64,000 bases of DNA from Bolinopsis microptera (GCF_026151205.1 NC_087076.1:22188828-22252827); one strand, 5' to 3'; counted from the stretch's first letter, positions 23,040-33,591 are shown. Notes: generated from the letters alone by a model not told the origin. Numbers and translations: made by a program.

Positions 23040-23150
23040 AGTAGAACAGTTAGACGCTCGATCACGTGGGCGCGTCACGTGCGTACCACGTGCCACCAAT
23101 AGCATACGCCGAGTCTATACCACGTGACACGAAAGCGCACCACGTGATAT
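23040..23150 (+). promoter_or_regulatory. CACGTG box cluster upstream of element ORF start
   Basis: Five CACGTG palindromes within about 85 bp, conserved at the same place in copy B (54613-54695). Copy C has three (39270-39345). CACGTG is the classic bHLH-type E-box. A promoter role for the element is inferred from position 5' of the ATG. Confidence 0.45.
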
Positions 23151-23455
23151 GAAACATCGTAACCGTCCACTTCTTTTACACGCAAATTCCTGGGAACGTT
23201 GCCAAAGCAGCTAATTCTTGGAATTTCTCCAACGCGTGGCGTGAGAAGTTGGCGACTAGCCAGCTACCCTTGTCCGTGCCCTAAAAATAGTATTGTTTTG
23301 CTTGCTCTCCTTCCAGCTCTTGTTCCTGCTAACGTTCAAGCTATTGCTCCACTATGCTTTTGTTTTGCTTGCTCTCTTCTAAAGTATAAATCCCTTGTCG
23401 AAATCGCCGGAGATAATTATAATCCATAAACACTTCACGCTCAGGGCTAAATAAA

Positions 23456-23592
23456 TGTAATCCCTCAGCTGGCGCTTCGGGATTACATATTAACACAAAA
23501 CTCGTGCGCTGCGCGCACTCGTATGTGTTTATCAGATCATCCCGCTAGCGCGGGATGATCTGTTATATAAACCCTTTGCGTGGCGGGTTTAT
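23456..23592 (+). repeat. Four consecutive GC-rich stem-loops
   Basis: Stem-loop 1: 23456-23487 (TGTAATCCC / GGGATTACA). Stem-loop 2: 23492-23531 with inner GTGCGC/GCGCAC. Stem-loop 3: 23533-23562, a perfect 13-bp stem CAGATCATCCCGC with a 4-base loop. Stem-loop 4: 23567-23592 (ATAAACCC / GGGTTTAT). The same four recur in copy B. A comparable set with different stem sequences ends copies C and D. Confidence 0.9.
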
Positions 23593-23816
23593 GTTATTAT
23601 CATTCCTTGGTCTGAAATACAGTAAATTAGGTCAATCTAACAATTATGATACAACATTGGTTAATGGGCACGGATCGAACGGTTACAAGGCAATATTTGG
23701 GTAACTTTGTCACACTCATGATACCATACCTCTATTCTACTGTGAGGTGTCCTAAAAACCCTTTCAACTCATTATTTTATGGTTGCTCTACCAAGCATAG
23801 CCCTAAAATGGGTGGG

Positions 23817-23898
23817 CGACAATTGACCCCCCGACAATTGACCCCCCGACAATTGACCCCCCGACAATTGACCCCCCGACAATTGACCCCCCGACAAT
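23817..23898 (+). repeat. 15-bp minisatellite (CGACAATTGACCCCC)n
   Basis: About five tandem copies, inverted relative to the array at 24410-24570. Together they bracket the telomere-like array. Confidence 0.9.
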
Positions 23899-23913
23899 AT
23901 AATTTAATACAAT

Positions 23914-24395
23914 TGACCCTGACCCTGACCCTGACCCTGACCCTGACCCTGACCCTAACCCTAACCCTGACCCTGACCAAGGACTCTGACCCTGACCCTG
24001 ACCCTGACCCTGACCCTGACCCTGACCCTGACCCTGACCCTAACCCTGACCCTGACCCTGACCCTAACCCTAACCCTAACCCTAACCCTAACCCTAACCC
24101 TAACCCTGACCCTGACCAAGGACTCTGACCCTGACCCTGACCCTGACCCTGACCCTGACCCTGACCCTGACCCTGACCCTGACCCTGACCCTGACCCTGA
24201 CCCTGACCCTAACCCTAACCCTAACCCTAACCCTAACCCTAACCCTAACACTAACCCTAACCCTAACCCTAACCCTGACCCTAACCCTAACCCTAACCCT
24301 AACACTAACCCTAACCCTAACCCTAGCCCTTACCCTGACCCAGGACCCTAACCCTAACCCTGACCCAGGATCCAGACCCTAACCCGATCAATTGG
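23914..24395 (+). repeat. Interstitial telomere-like array (CCCTGA/CCCTAA)n
   Basis: About 75 hexamers, split into blocks of CCCTGA (the complement of TCAGGG) and CCCTAA (the complement of TTAGGG, the usual animal telomere repeat). AAGGACT occurs at about 23979 and 24118, showing an amplified larger unit of about 139 bp. Open frames over it (Leu-Thr or Asp-Pro runs) are products of the repeat. Confidence 0.9.
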
Positions 24396-24404
24396 CCCCA
24401 GTGT

Positions 24405-24570
24405 AATTACATGGGGGTCAATTGTCGGGGGGTCAATTGTCGTACTAAACCCTAGATTTCGCGACAATTGACCCCAGTGTAATTACATAGGGGTCAATTG
24501 TCGGGGGGTCAATTGTCGGGGGGTCAATTGTCGGGGGGTCAATTGTCGGGGGGTCAATTGTCGCGGTACC
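24405..24570 (+). repeat. Inverted 15-bp minisatellite (TCAATTGTCGGGGGG)n
   Basis: The opposite-orientation partner of 23817-23898, with a partial duplication containing CCAGTGTAATTACAT at 24399 and 24474. Outward-facing arms around a telomere-like core make this a large potential hairpin. Confidence 0.85.
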
Positions 24571-25261
24571 GTATAATATAAGGGGTTTAAGCTGGTATAT
24601 CATTATTTGTTCAATTTCACACATGTTCAGATATTATCAAGATTATGTGACAAAGTAAGCTTGGTTGTGCCTTCTGTGTTTTAATTCCTTACGACTATAT
24701 GATATAATAACAATATCCAGCACTTCCAGGCCATCAAATAAACTTACACTACCCAGCATTGCTTATCAGGGTGCCCTAAACATTCATCACATATTTTCTT
24801 TAATGTGTGACAGAGTAAACCTGAATGCACCATCTAACGAAAAAAGTCGTCAAATATGTAGGTAATGGTCATATGTACCCATCCAATCAACTGGACACTC
24901 AAAAATTTGGTCAAAAACGGCAGCAAGGGGTCCATATTTACTCCGTCACATGTTTATAGTGTGACAATGTAACCATTTCCGTGCCGGCCGTATTTAAGCG
25001 ATATCTTATCACCTGATTAAGATATCGGTATGTGACAAAGTTAGCCTAGAGGATGAGACGATTATCCTAACCATCAAGGGTTTAAGTAATTTCATAGTGT
25101 GACAAAGTCAACTACACTGTGCCTTTTAATAGGGTCACTTATATTTACCAATATCCTCAAACTCAAATGAACGTGTCCATATATAAATCAAGCGTTACAT
25201 TTCAGCCATGCAAAATTACAATGACATATTTTGATATACTAATTGATAAATGGTACTGCAA

Positions 25262-25652
25262 TCTTACTATATATAAAGCGAGACGATATATATGGTTCCG
25301 TGCCATTTTACTGACACCACGGCATCACCTTTAACGCGACTTTCCGCAAAAACCGTAAAAGATATAAAACTGAAATTTTTTTGGCTGGGTCAAATGCTTT
25401 AATGGCCTACAAATCAGCATGAAAAAATAAAAAATTGGCCAAGAAATATGAGTTTTAGAGCCCAAAAATTGGGCTCTAAAAAATTAAATAGGTAATAATT
25501 ATTTTAGTCTCTTGAGTCTTGACACCATTTTAGGGTTATTACTTTTGGGTAAATTTAATTTTTTATATCTGGTCAGACATTACCATTGTAATTTGACTTT
25601 TGAATCGTTTAATCCGTTTAATCCGTTTAATCCGTTTACGGGTTCCTGCTAG
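25262..25652 (+). mobile_element. Helitron-like non-autonomous element (391 bp)
   Basis: It starts TCTTACTATATATAAAGCGA directly after an A and ends GGTTCCTGCTAG directly before a T, fitting Helitron insertion between A and T with TC and CTRR ends. It is similar along its length to 63402-63743 and, without the first 70 bp, to 22333-22604. It has no terminal inverted repeats and no coding capacity. A GC-rich hairpin just before CTAG, expected in Helitrons, is not obvious, so confidence is limited. A GTTTAATCC run near the 3' end (25604-25638) is specific to this copy. Confidence 0.65.
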
Positions 25653-25711
25653 TATATAATAAGTTGCTTAATGTTTGGCCGGATGACAACTAACGAGAAA
25701 AATAAACTTTT

Positions 25712-26276
25712 TTACATAATTGGACCAATTCCAGAACTTGTCTCGACGGTTACATTTGATTTTGTCCGGTTGATTTTGTCGTGTTTGTTATAAGCCATGT
25801 ATTATATTATATATAGTCGTCTATTTTGATGAAATTCATGACACGATATCATTATTAGCTCCACCTTTTATCGCTTGCCAGGCTTAACTCGACGCCCCTT
25901 ATATTATCAATATTCATATTCATTCAACGTTCTGACTGAGGAATAATGTTTAGATATAACGCCAATTTCAAATAGTACCTTAGTAATAGGCGTATTTATT
26001 TGGTAGTCCCCAATTCCATTTCATATTTTCCATACTGATCTCATATAGCTAGAATTAAGAGTAAAATGTCAAATTGCTGGTCCTAGCACTAACCCGGAGG
26101 GGTTTATAACACATAACACCGGCACGCTTAAGTTATATTAAAATAACCCCTCGTGCTAAAGCACGTCGGGGTTATTTTCATAATAATCCCTCGTGCTTCG
26201 CACTCGAAATTATTATAAATTTTTCCCGCGCGTCGCGGGAAAAATTGAAATATAATCCCTGTGCTTGCCGGGGTTA
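25712..26276 (+). mobile_element. Hairpin-end element, copy D (3' part)
   Basis: From AATTGGACCAATTCC to GCCGGGGTTA it matches copy C (39443-39914 plus 41960-42035). It lacks the GC-rich and CACGTG-box upstream part of copy C. It ends in four stem-loops: 26140-26178 (AAAATAACCCC / GGGGTTATTTT), 26181-26216, 26218-26246 (a perfect 13-bp stem AATTTTTCCCGCG), and 26252-26276. Because it is uninterrupted at CGTGCTTCGCACTCG, it is the empty-site reference for the foldback in copy C. Confidence 0.7.
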
Positions 26277-26570
26277 TGTGTGTTATAACCAGTTTAATCT
26301 TGTTCAGCGTCCTCGAAAACAAAGGGTTACAAAGTTTTCGCTTCGACTTTCATCAATAAAAAATCCTTCTATTTTCGATTTTCTGGGCCAGCTGTCTGCT
26401 GGGTTTGAGAAGGTGATACCAGATGCTGTCATAATTGAGCGCTCAGCTCCTATAATTGGATACAATTACACGCGATACACTATATTATTCCATATATGGC
26501 CTGATCAAGTAACTTGAGCTCTGGTGACGTCACCAAATTTTCTTGTCGGCATACGACATAGCTGAAGTCC
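26277..26570. other. Spacer, no gene seen
   Basis: A frame of about 90 codons covers 26245-26517 but begins inside the hairpin element, so I do not call it. Confidence 0.4.
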
Positions 26571-26574
26571 GCTG

Positions 26575-29364
26575 TCCAAAATCACTGCGCCCTCTCAGTG
26601 TTGGTTAAGCTCTTTAATGGTTGCTTAGACCTTGGCGTCTACCCATGGAACACTACGATCGTGAGCCCACTCCATAAGAAAGGTTGTATTTATGACCCTG
26701 ATAATTACAGGGCCATTGCAATCGGGAGCAACCTTGGTAAACTGTTTTCGACAATATTATTAGATCGTTTGTTAAGATTCAGAAAGGAACATTGTCCGGA
26801 CACAGTATAGTAGAGGCTCTTACGGGCAAAAAGACGTGTTTTCTGCTACGATTTTAGAGACCTAACCGCTAATTGGACACAATAGTATGATGTCTAAGGA
26901 TCGATAATATGTTAAGAAGTATAAATTTGGCCTTATTAGTCACGTGCTATACCAATGCACGTTTTAAACTTTGACAGTCTATTACTCTAAGGCAAATAGA
27001 GTAATTATATTCATATTTTGTCAGCAATAAGATCACATTATTTTCTATTTAGTGTGAAAATATGAGCTAGAACGGACATAATCTCGCTGAGTTATAGCTG
27101 TTTGAAATTTATGATGAACGCGCGGGTGCCAATTGATAACAACTAAATGCTTTTGCGCGTAGTGCGCGTCGAAAATTTGGCAAAAACGCTTGCGGAGTGA
27201 CAATATTCAAACTTCGATAAAGTATATGAAGTGGGTACTTCTCGGAAAGGAAAAATTTAGGCAAACACGATGTGACTATTTTTGGGTTGATTTAATACAA
27301 CTGCAAAAAATTATTCAAACTTCAAGCAAAAAAAGTCAAATTTTTACCACTTTTTTGGATTTTTACCCCCAAAAAATAGAGGGATTTTTCAAATTTTTAT
27401 ATCATCTTGTGCGGCTGTGTTTTAGCTATCTCCATGCAAGTTTTGCCGACATGCCAACAAAATTAACTTGTTCAAAATATCAAAAAACATGGTTTTTTGG
27501 CCTATTTTTTGCCCAAAAATCGGTTTTTTGCAATTTTACCCCCAAAAAGTCAGTCCAATCATCTTAAAACTACTTTTAATCGATTCTACAGTCAAAAATA
27601 CGTCTAGTAAGGTGTATCTGGGGTCCCTAGCGTATCGAGCAGACAATGCCCGTAAGAGCCTCTACTAGTAAACCAGCTTGGCTTTTGTAAAAACGCTAGA
27701 CCTGTGGATCACCTGTTCACCCTCTCCACTTGTGTAGACAAATACGTGAATAACAAAGGACAAAGACTTTATGCTTGTTTCGTGGACTTTCGCAAAGCTT
27801 TCGACTCCATCAGTCGTGAAGCTCTTCTGTATAAGCTCTCAACCCTTGGCATGGATGGAAAATTCCTTAAATGCATAGAACATATGTACAAGAATTCCAA
27901 AGCAAAGATCAAGCTGATCGCTAAAATATCAGACTCATTCGATATTCTAGCAGGCACGGAGCAGGGCCACCCAATGAGCCCCGAACTTTTCAAGACTTAC
28001 ATCCATGAACTTTCAGAACGTCTGAACAGTGTTCTAGACCTCTCAAGTCCATTGCTGAATAATACTGTCCTGACCCACCTCCTGTGGGCAGATGATCTTG
28101 TCGTCCTCGCACTCTCAAAAGAAAGTCTTCAGGTCATGATCGGTGAACTTGAGTCATTCTGCAGAGACTGGGGGCTCTCGGTGAACACCAAGAAAACTGC
28201 TATTATGATCTTCAATAAAAGTGGACGGCAACTCAAAGAAAGTTACAACTTTCAGTACATGGGGGCCACGATCCCGTCAGCGAAAACATATTGCTATCTA
28301 GGGATCACCTTCTCACTGTCGGGCAGCTTCAAGATAGCATTAAATCTTCTGCGACAAAAAGCTCTCCGGGCATACTTTGGACTGAAAAGTGAGGTAGACC
28401 TTAACAATATATCCAAGGTCGCAGTACTCAAACTGCTTGACTCCCTCATCCTGCCAGTTGTGTCCTATGGAATAGAAGTCTGGATCAGTAGTAGCTCAGG
28501 AATAAAGGCGTTTGCCAGCACAACTGACAATCCGATGCAATCCCTACTGGCAGGCATTGCAGCTGACCCATTCGAAAGAATGCATCTCACCATCCTTAAA
28601 TGGACCCTTGGAGTTGGCAAAACTACATCCAACGCAGCTGTTTGGGGAGACTGCGGAAGAATCCCTATTGTAGTTCAATATGTCAAACAAGTCACTGATT
28701 TCCATAATCGACTTGCAAGACTTAACCTAGAAGACTCGCCAGCTCTGGCCAGGCACGCATTTGTGGAGCAGAAGAAACTTGGCCTAGGATGGTTCAGAGC
28801 ACTAGAATCAATGCTAATGATACTCGACGAGAACAAACTAGAACATCAACTTTACAACCCATTGCTGTGTCAAGAAAGGGCACACAATCGATTTATTAAT
28901 CTATGGGAAAGAGAAAGAAAAAGCAATAAGAAGCTTACTTTCTACAATAAGTTAAAGAGGCTTTCAAAGCAGAGCCGTACCTCACTCTACCGTCGAGAAC
29001 TGGAAGCAACCTCGTGGCTAGGATCCGAATGAGTGGACATAAGCTCAACGTACAAACAGGAAGATATGGGAGACGAACTGGTAGTCGTCATTATAGAATC
29101 TGTGAATTCTGCAGCGAGAAGCCCGTGATGGAGCTCCTCCTTAACCTTCCAGGTGTCGACCCGATCATAGAAGATGAAGAACACTTCCTTAGAACATGTC
29201 CCAGGTACCATTCCAGTAGGACTAACATGAAGGAGCCCACAAAGTCCCTGCTATTTCATGACATGAAGAGCCTCTTTCTACCGGAGCACATAGTGGAATT
29301 CACCAAGTTCGTCGCTCAGCTATGCAGAACACGATTTCCTGTGAAGAATAAACACAAACACTAG
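26575..29364 (+). pseudogene. LINE RT ORF, split by a MITE, frameshifted near the end
   Basis: RT fingers are read at 26598-26807 (LVKLFNGCLDLGVYPWNTT, SPLHKKG, DPDNYRAIAIGSNLGKLF) and resume at 27671 after a MITE. Palm: FVDFRKAFDSIS at 27778, TEQGHPMSPELFKTYIHEL at 27955 and LLWADDLVVLA at 28081, the catalytic A-D-D with Trp instead of Tyr. The thumb and a long C-terminal region follow, up to a stop at 29030. The last part is in another frame (29020-29364): RMSGHKLNVQTGRYG, then CEFC...EDEEHFLRTCPRYHSSR, the Cys/His cluster common at LINE C-termini. One frameshift near 29015-29030 joins them. No endonuclease is seen upstream, so the copy is 5' truncated. Without the MITE and the shift the frame would run through. 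Confidence 0.85.
26808..27667. mobile_element. 860-bp MITE with 21-bp perfect inverted ends, GTA duplication
   Basis: The ends start TAGTAGAGGCTCTTACGGGC and are perfect inverted copies over 21 bp. GTA occurs on both sides (26805-26807, 27668-27670). Removing the unit and one GTA restores the LINE reading frame, which proves the boundaries. A 3-bp duplication suggests a PIF/Harbinger-type or similar transposase in trans. A 125-codon Lys/Phe-rich frame inside (27190-27567) shows no domain and looks like chance in AT-rich DNA. Confidence 0.85.
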
Positions 29365-29700
29365 TATCACAGTACGAGACATCACCTTTACACCGCATCA
29401 CCTTCATCTGCACTTTACATTTGCACTCCACTCCAACACAGTCACATCGTCGACTACACAATCACACATCAAGCATCTTTATTATTCACACTTCATTTTG
29501 ATGTTGTCTTCCTGCTAGGGTTTGCGTGCTTTTCTCGCTCTTTTTGGTAGCTTCTATCTTGATCGATTTGCACTCGACTCTGGCTTCAGAGTGACACCAC
29601 GACATTTTGGTAATGGTTTTCTCTCCCATTTGGATTACGGAATTTGGATTTATTTTAGCAACGCCGATCTAACGTTATTATACTGTAATATATAGATCTA
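29365..29700 (+). other. 3' flank/UTR of the LINE
   Basis: CAC-rich sequence after the last LINE stop, with no gene. It probably includes the LINE 3' UTR; no poly-A tail is clear before the next MITE. Confidence 0.4.
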
Positions 29701-30468
29701 CAGGGTGGGCCAAAAGTCAGTGGGCATACGTTGGCCTTAATAGCTCAGTCACTGAGTGCCCAATTGAAATAATTTTTTCTGGTATGACTTACTACCATTA
29801 CTGGTTCGAGGAATTTGTCAAATCGAAAAATATTCGAGTTCATTTTTTTCAAATGAAGGTTCATTTTTGCATTTATTTGATAGTTTGGATAGTCGGATTG
29901 AGCTAAATTTTATTGAATTGTGTTTGGCCATTCGAATTACGTTTAGGTCCTGAAAAATTAGAACTGTAGCTTCTCAGATGACCGAGATATGAAGCATAAC
30001 GAGTTTATTCATTACGTGTGATCAGGTGATTGGTTTACCTAATCACGTGATTAGGTGACCCCGTTAACCACCCCGTTAAACATTATGGGAATTGTTAAGG
30101 GTGCCCAATTAAGGTGTCGTGTCACGGTGTCACATAATCACCCAGTCAATTTTGTTAACGAGATACAGAAAATACTTGATTACTTCGTCATTTCTAATCC
30201 GTTTTGCCTCATGTTTTCAGATCATATGCAACATTTAATAATCTACCGTCTCTGAAAAAATTAGGCATTCAGCATGTTCAGAGAAAACAATATAAGTGTT
30301 TTAATATTGAATGGGTGTGGTCTAAAATATTCGAATTTTCAAATTTTGACGACGGAATCCTCGAACCAGTAAGTACAGTATGCCATTTGCAAAGCAACAG
30401 CTCTCAAATATAGAGCACGGCGGAGCTATTAAGGCCAACGTATGCCCACTGACTTTTGGCCCAACCTG
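29701..30468 (-). mobile_element. 768-bp MITE, second copy of the CAGGGTGGGCC family
   Basis: It starts CAGGGTGGGCCAAAAGTCAG after TA and ends GGGCCAAAAGTC-complement ...CCAACCTG before CA (a mutated TA). The inverted ends match for about 48 bp, through GGGCATACGTTGGCCTTAATAGCTC. The interior is a reversed homologue of 21116-21881, with about the same length. No transposase. Confidence 0.85.
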
Positions 30469-30883
30469 CATATTTGTAAACCTTGTAAACCTTGTAAACC
30501 TTGTACGACACGTTACGGATGTGATTACGTGCCCGAGGATTTACGAATCAAGGTCACGTGATAGGATTAGCGGTCACGGGATAGGACCGACTGTCAAACA
30601 ATGCCCCCTGCAGATAGCTGAGTTTTGGGAGGAAGGAGTGCTCTCTGAACGAACCAAGTGTTGGGCACAACGTCTGGACGGGTAGAGACCTCTCAGGTTT
30701 GTCATCCGCAAATTTTGTCCAGTTTTGAAATAAATACAAATTTTGAAAAGTTGACAGAACAATATGGGAACTATTTACTTAGTGATAAGCGAGCTGCAGT
30801 TACTTAACTTGTGCTAAGTAAGCTCACCAATGCTAAAAGTGCTAAGTAAGCTCACTAATGCTACAAGTACCAAGTAAGTTATC
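30469..30883. other. Spacer with short microsatellite
   Basis: TTGTAAACC is repeated three times at 30475-30505. Otherwise no gene. GCTAAGTAAGCTCAC is repeated at 30813 and 30840. Confidence 0.5.
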
Positions 30884-31165
30884 TAAACCTGGTGCCTCCC
30901 TCAGGTCAGTAGCACATTTAAAGTGGACGCTACCTTGTAGCACATAGAAACCATAATAACCACATAGTAACCATAGTAACCACATAAAGTTAACTAAACC
31001 TGGTGCCTCCCTCAGGTCAGTAGCACAGTTAAAGTGGACGCTACCTTGTAGCACATAGAAACCATAGTAACCACATAGTAACCATAGTAACCACATAAAG
31101 TTGACTAAACCTGGTGCCTCCCTCAGGTCAGTAGCACAGTTAAAGTGGACGCTACCTTGTAGCAC
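30884..31165 (+). repeat. 111-bp tandem repeat, about 2.5 copies
   Basis: TAAACCTGGTGCCTCCCTCA occurs at 30884, 30995 and 31106, exactly 111 bp apart. Each unit has inner (CCATAGTAACCACATAGTAA) sub-repeats. A 170-codon minus-strand frame spans the array because 111 is a multiple of three; it is most likely not a gene. Confidence 0.9.
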
Positions 31166-31550
31166 TGAAGATATTACTGATAAGTGATCAAGATGTGAGC
31201 TTCTCAGTCGGCTTGACCGAGCACTGGAGTAGCCCTGCTGAACGGTACCGAGCTCTCCACCCTCATTCTGAACATGCTCATTGACATCTGTAGTTTCTAT
31301 CCTAGCCGGGAGGAGGACGGAGGTGAGTTGAAGTGTAACCATCACTGTAACCATAGTATAAAGGTATAAGTAACCATAGTAACCATTGTGATTATCATTT
31401 TAATCATTGTAATAATTTTAAACATTGTCACAAATTTCGTAATTTAAATAACTCCCCAGGTATTATCCGACCCATCCTTCGAGCGAAGAGGATCCTATCT
31501 GAGAACTGTTTGCCTCCCTGCACGGTCTATGCACAGTAACATATGAACAC
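31166..31550. other. Spacer, no gene seen
   Basis: GTAACCATAGTA/AACCATTGT runs continue to 31430. Positions 31500-31550 (CCTGCACGG..TATGCACAGTA) resemble 61830-61870 next to the other CCGGCTAG array. Confidence 0.45.
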
Positions 31551-31552
31551 CG

Positions 31553-31998
31553 GCTAGTAGCCGGCTAGTAGCCACTTTTGTTATAACAGCTCCTCAACTT
31601 CACATTACCAAACCGGCTACTAACCGGCACTTAAAAAGTGGTCACTAGCCGGCTACTAACCGGTTACTAGCCGGCTATTAGCTGAGCTCTAAAGCAGATC
31701 TACTATCTCAAGGTTCCAAGCCGGTTTGGGACCTCGAGAAAGTAGGTCTGCTTTAGAGCCAAGCTAATAGCCGGCTAGTGACCGGTTAGTAGCCACTTGG
31801 TGGCTACTAGCCGGTTAGTAGCCGGCTAGTGACCACTTTTCAAGTGCCGGCTAGTAGCCGGCTAGTAGCCGGTTTGGAACCTCGAGAAAGTAGGTCTGCT
31901 TTAGAGCTCAGCTAATAGCCGGCTAGTGACCGCCTAGTAGCCGGTTAGTAGCCACTTTGTGGTCACTAGCCGGCTACTAGCCGGTTAGTAGGTAAAAC
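31553..31998. repeat. CCGGCTAGTAG palindromic array, block 1
   Basis: Dozens of short palindromes built from CCGGCTAGTAGCCGG and CCGGTTAGTAG, plus a long inverted pair around 31689-31761: GCTCTAAAGCAGATCTAC against GTAGGTCTGCTTTAGAGC. Positions 31617-31998 are almost identical to 34198-34582. Confidence 0.9.
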
Positions 31999-32317
31999 AG
32001 TTTATGCCTAGAGCAGCGATCAAAGATCAAATTATTCATAGCACAAACATTACCAGGGATTTTCTAATGTCCATTGGGGTGGACTGGTGGAATTGCTTGT
32101 ACAAAAACACGTGCATTTGGATAAAGTTTTTTGCTGTCTTCATTAGGTCACTCACAGGGGTCTTGAGATGATTGACACTCTGGGTACAGTACCGGATGCC
32201 GTTGGCACCGAAGCTTAAGAACAGTTTCTTTACCTGCACAAGAGGGTTCTTTGTATGAAAGGCCTCAATAGAGTTCTGTATAGCTGAGATCTTAAGCCCA
32301 CCCTTAGCTATGTTGGA
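31617..32317 (-). repeat. 700-bp direct duplicate of 34198-34902
   Basis: The array plus the last part of the SGNH-type ORF1 (frame 32239-32036) repeat 34198-34902 with few changes. The copy ends abruptly at 32317 at the LINE. The two copies therefore bracket the LINE at 32318-34197. Confidence 0.9.
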
Positions 32318-33591
32318 GCAATAAACATGTCCTAGGCATATTCATTGACTTGAGCAAAGCCTTTGACACCCTTGATCACAATATTCTTCTAAGCAAGCTA
32401 AATTCCTATGGTATTAGGGGCACAGCACTAACTTTACTAAAAAGCTACTTGACTAACAGAAAGCAGTATGTGATGTATAACGATGTACCATCAGAAACAA
32501 TGGATGTGGAATTCGGGGTTCCTCAAGGGTCAATTCTAGGGCCATTACTCTTCCTACTGTATATGAACGATATAGTAAACTGTTTTTCGGACAGTGAAGT
32601 GAAATTTGTACTTTATGCTGATGACACTAATATCTTCATATCAGGACCGTCTAGAGAAGCAACATACAAAAAAGCCAACTTAGTGCTTAAACATGTCTCG
32701 ATTTATATGAAATGTAATCTACTTCATATCAACATGTCAAAATGCTGCTACATCCATTTTAAACCTGCCTCTGAATATGATGACACTTGTGCACGGACTA
32801 GACCATTTGCTACCCTGCTAGATGAATCTAGATCAATATTCATCAATGGTAAGGTTATCACTAAAGTCAAGGATACCAAATTCTTAGGTGTTGTTATAGA
32901 TAGTAAGCTAAACTGCTCTGCCCACATGCACTACATCCGTAAAAAACTGAGGTCCATGACTGGTGCAATCTGTAGAATTCGGCACTCGATACCTGCTGAA
33001 CTATATTTAAAAATATATAATGCTCTATTTGAATCACATCTAAGCTATGGTATAAGTGTTTGGGGAGTTGTCCTCAAAGAACGGTCAAATGATAGTCTTT
33101 TTATCACACAGAAGCACTGTATAAGAATCCTTTTTGGTGATCTCGACTCATATCTAGATAAACAATCAACATGTGCAAGAACTAGACCATATGGCATGCA
33201 AATACTAGGCCATAAACATTTTGAAAAGGAGCATACGAAACCCATTTTTAATAGGTTAAAAATTCTTACGGCTCAAAACTTGTACAAATATCACTGTATT
33301 TTAGAATTCTCTAAGATTATCAAGTACCACTGCCCATACTCCCTTTATGAGGCTATCAACATTTCAAACCGTGCAACGAGTCTAACAGTTATTCTTCTAA
33401 ATAAATCAAATACCTTTTTGTTTAATGCAGCCAAGCTTTGGAACACTGTTCATAAAAAAATTTTAACTTCAAGCAATTGTCTAGAAACTTCCATTAACTT
33501 GATAAAATTGAGAACGAAAGCACTATTAATACAATCACAGGCTGCTGACTTAAAAGAGACTTGGACTCCAAACAATTTTAAGTTACAGTAA
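32318..33591 (+). pseudogene. CR1/L2-like LINE reverse transcriptase, 5' truncated
   Basis: The frame is open from about 32322 (IFIDLSKAFDTLDHNILL) to a TAA at 33589. Visible RT blocks: IDLSKAFD in the palm; FGVPQGSILGPLLFLLYMND at about 32513; FVLYADDTNIFISG at about 32608 with the catalytic Y-A-D-D; TKFLGVVIDSKLN in the thumb; then LFESHLSYGISVWG, a Cys/Arg-rich ARTRPYG segment and KEHTKPIFN. There is no internal stop, but fingers and endonuclease are missing, so the insertion is 5' truncated. Its best relative in the window is 2325-3117. The first in-frame ATG is only in the palm, so no authentic start exists. Confidence 0.9.

Larger units (their letters stand above)
22836..23598 (+). mobile_element. 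Hairpin-end element, copy A (internally deleted)
   Basis: The block from AATTATAAATATCTCCGGGA to GCGGGTTTATGTTATT is nearly identical to three separated segments of copy B (54386-54915, 56152-56355, 59716-59748). Layout: a GC-rich CCGGCCCGCT region, five CACGTG boxes at 23063-23145, a leader, an ATG at 23355, and a 3' end of four stem-loops. After the ATG copy A has only about 20 bases before joining the 3' part, whereas copy B has an ORF start there. So A is an internal-deletion derivative, and the joint repeats the upstream TTTTGCTTGCTCTC, which suggests repair at microhomology. Confidence 0.7.
22605..25184. mobile_element. 2.58-kb unit with 40-bp inverted ends and subterminal repeats
   Basis: The ends are inverted copies of a 40-bp sequence that starts TATATGGACACGTTCATTTG (22605-22644 and 25145-25184). 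Just inside are repeated subterminal motifs of the form TGTGACAAAGTNANC: right side near 24646, 24806, 24960, 25031 and 25098; left side near 22811; and an inverted one near 23705. Clusters of such sites next to inverted ends are typical transposase-binding arrays of hAT/P/MuDR-like elements. No transposase is present. Inside lie a hairpin element (22836-23598) and a telomere-like array (23817-24570). The target duplication is unclear because a Helitron-like element abuts the left end. Confidence 0.6.

Noticed and set aside
23646-24305. Open frames of Leu-Thr, Asp-Pro and Gly-Leu runs on both strands
   Set aside because: They are translations of the CCCTGA/CCCTAA array and the 15-bp minisatellite.
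27190-27567. 125-codon frame in the 860-bp MITE
   Set aside because: Lys/Phe/Gln-rich as expected from AAAAAT-rich DNA; no transposase motif.
30842-31354. 170-codon minus-strand frame with three repeats
   Set aside because: The 111-bp tandem repeat length is a multiple of three, so a frame stays open by chance; no domain or start context.
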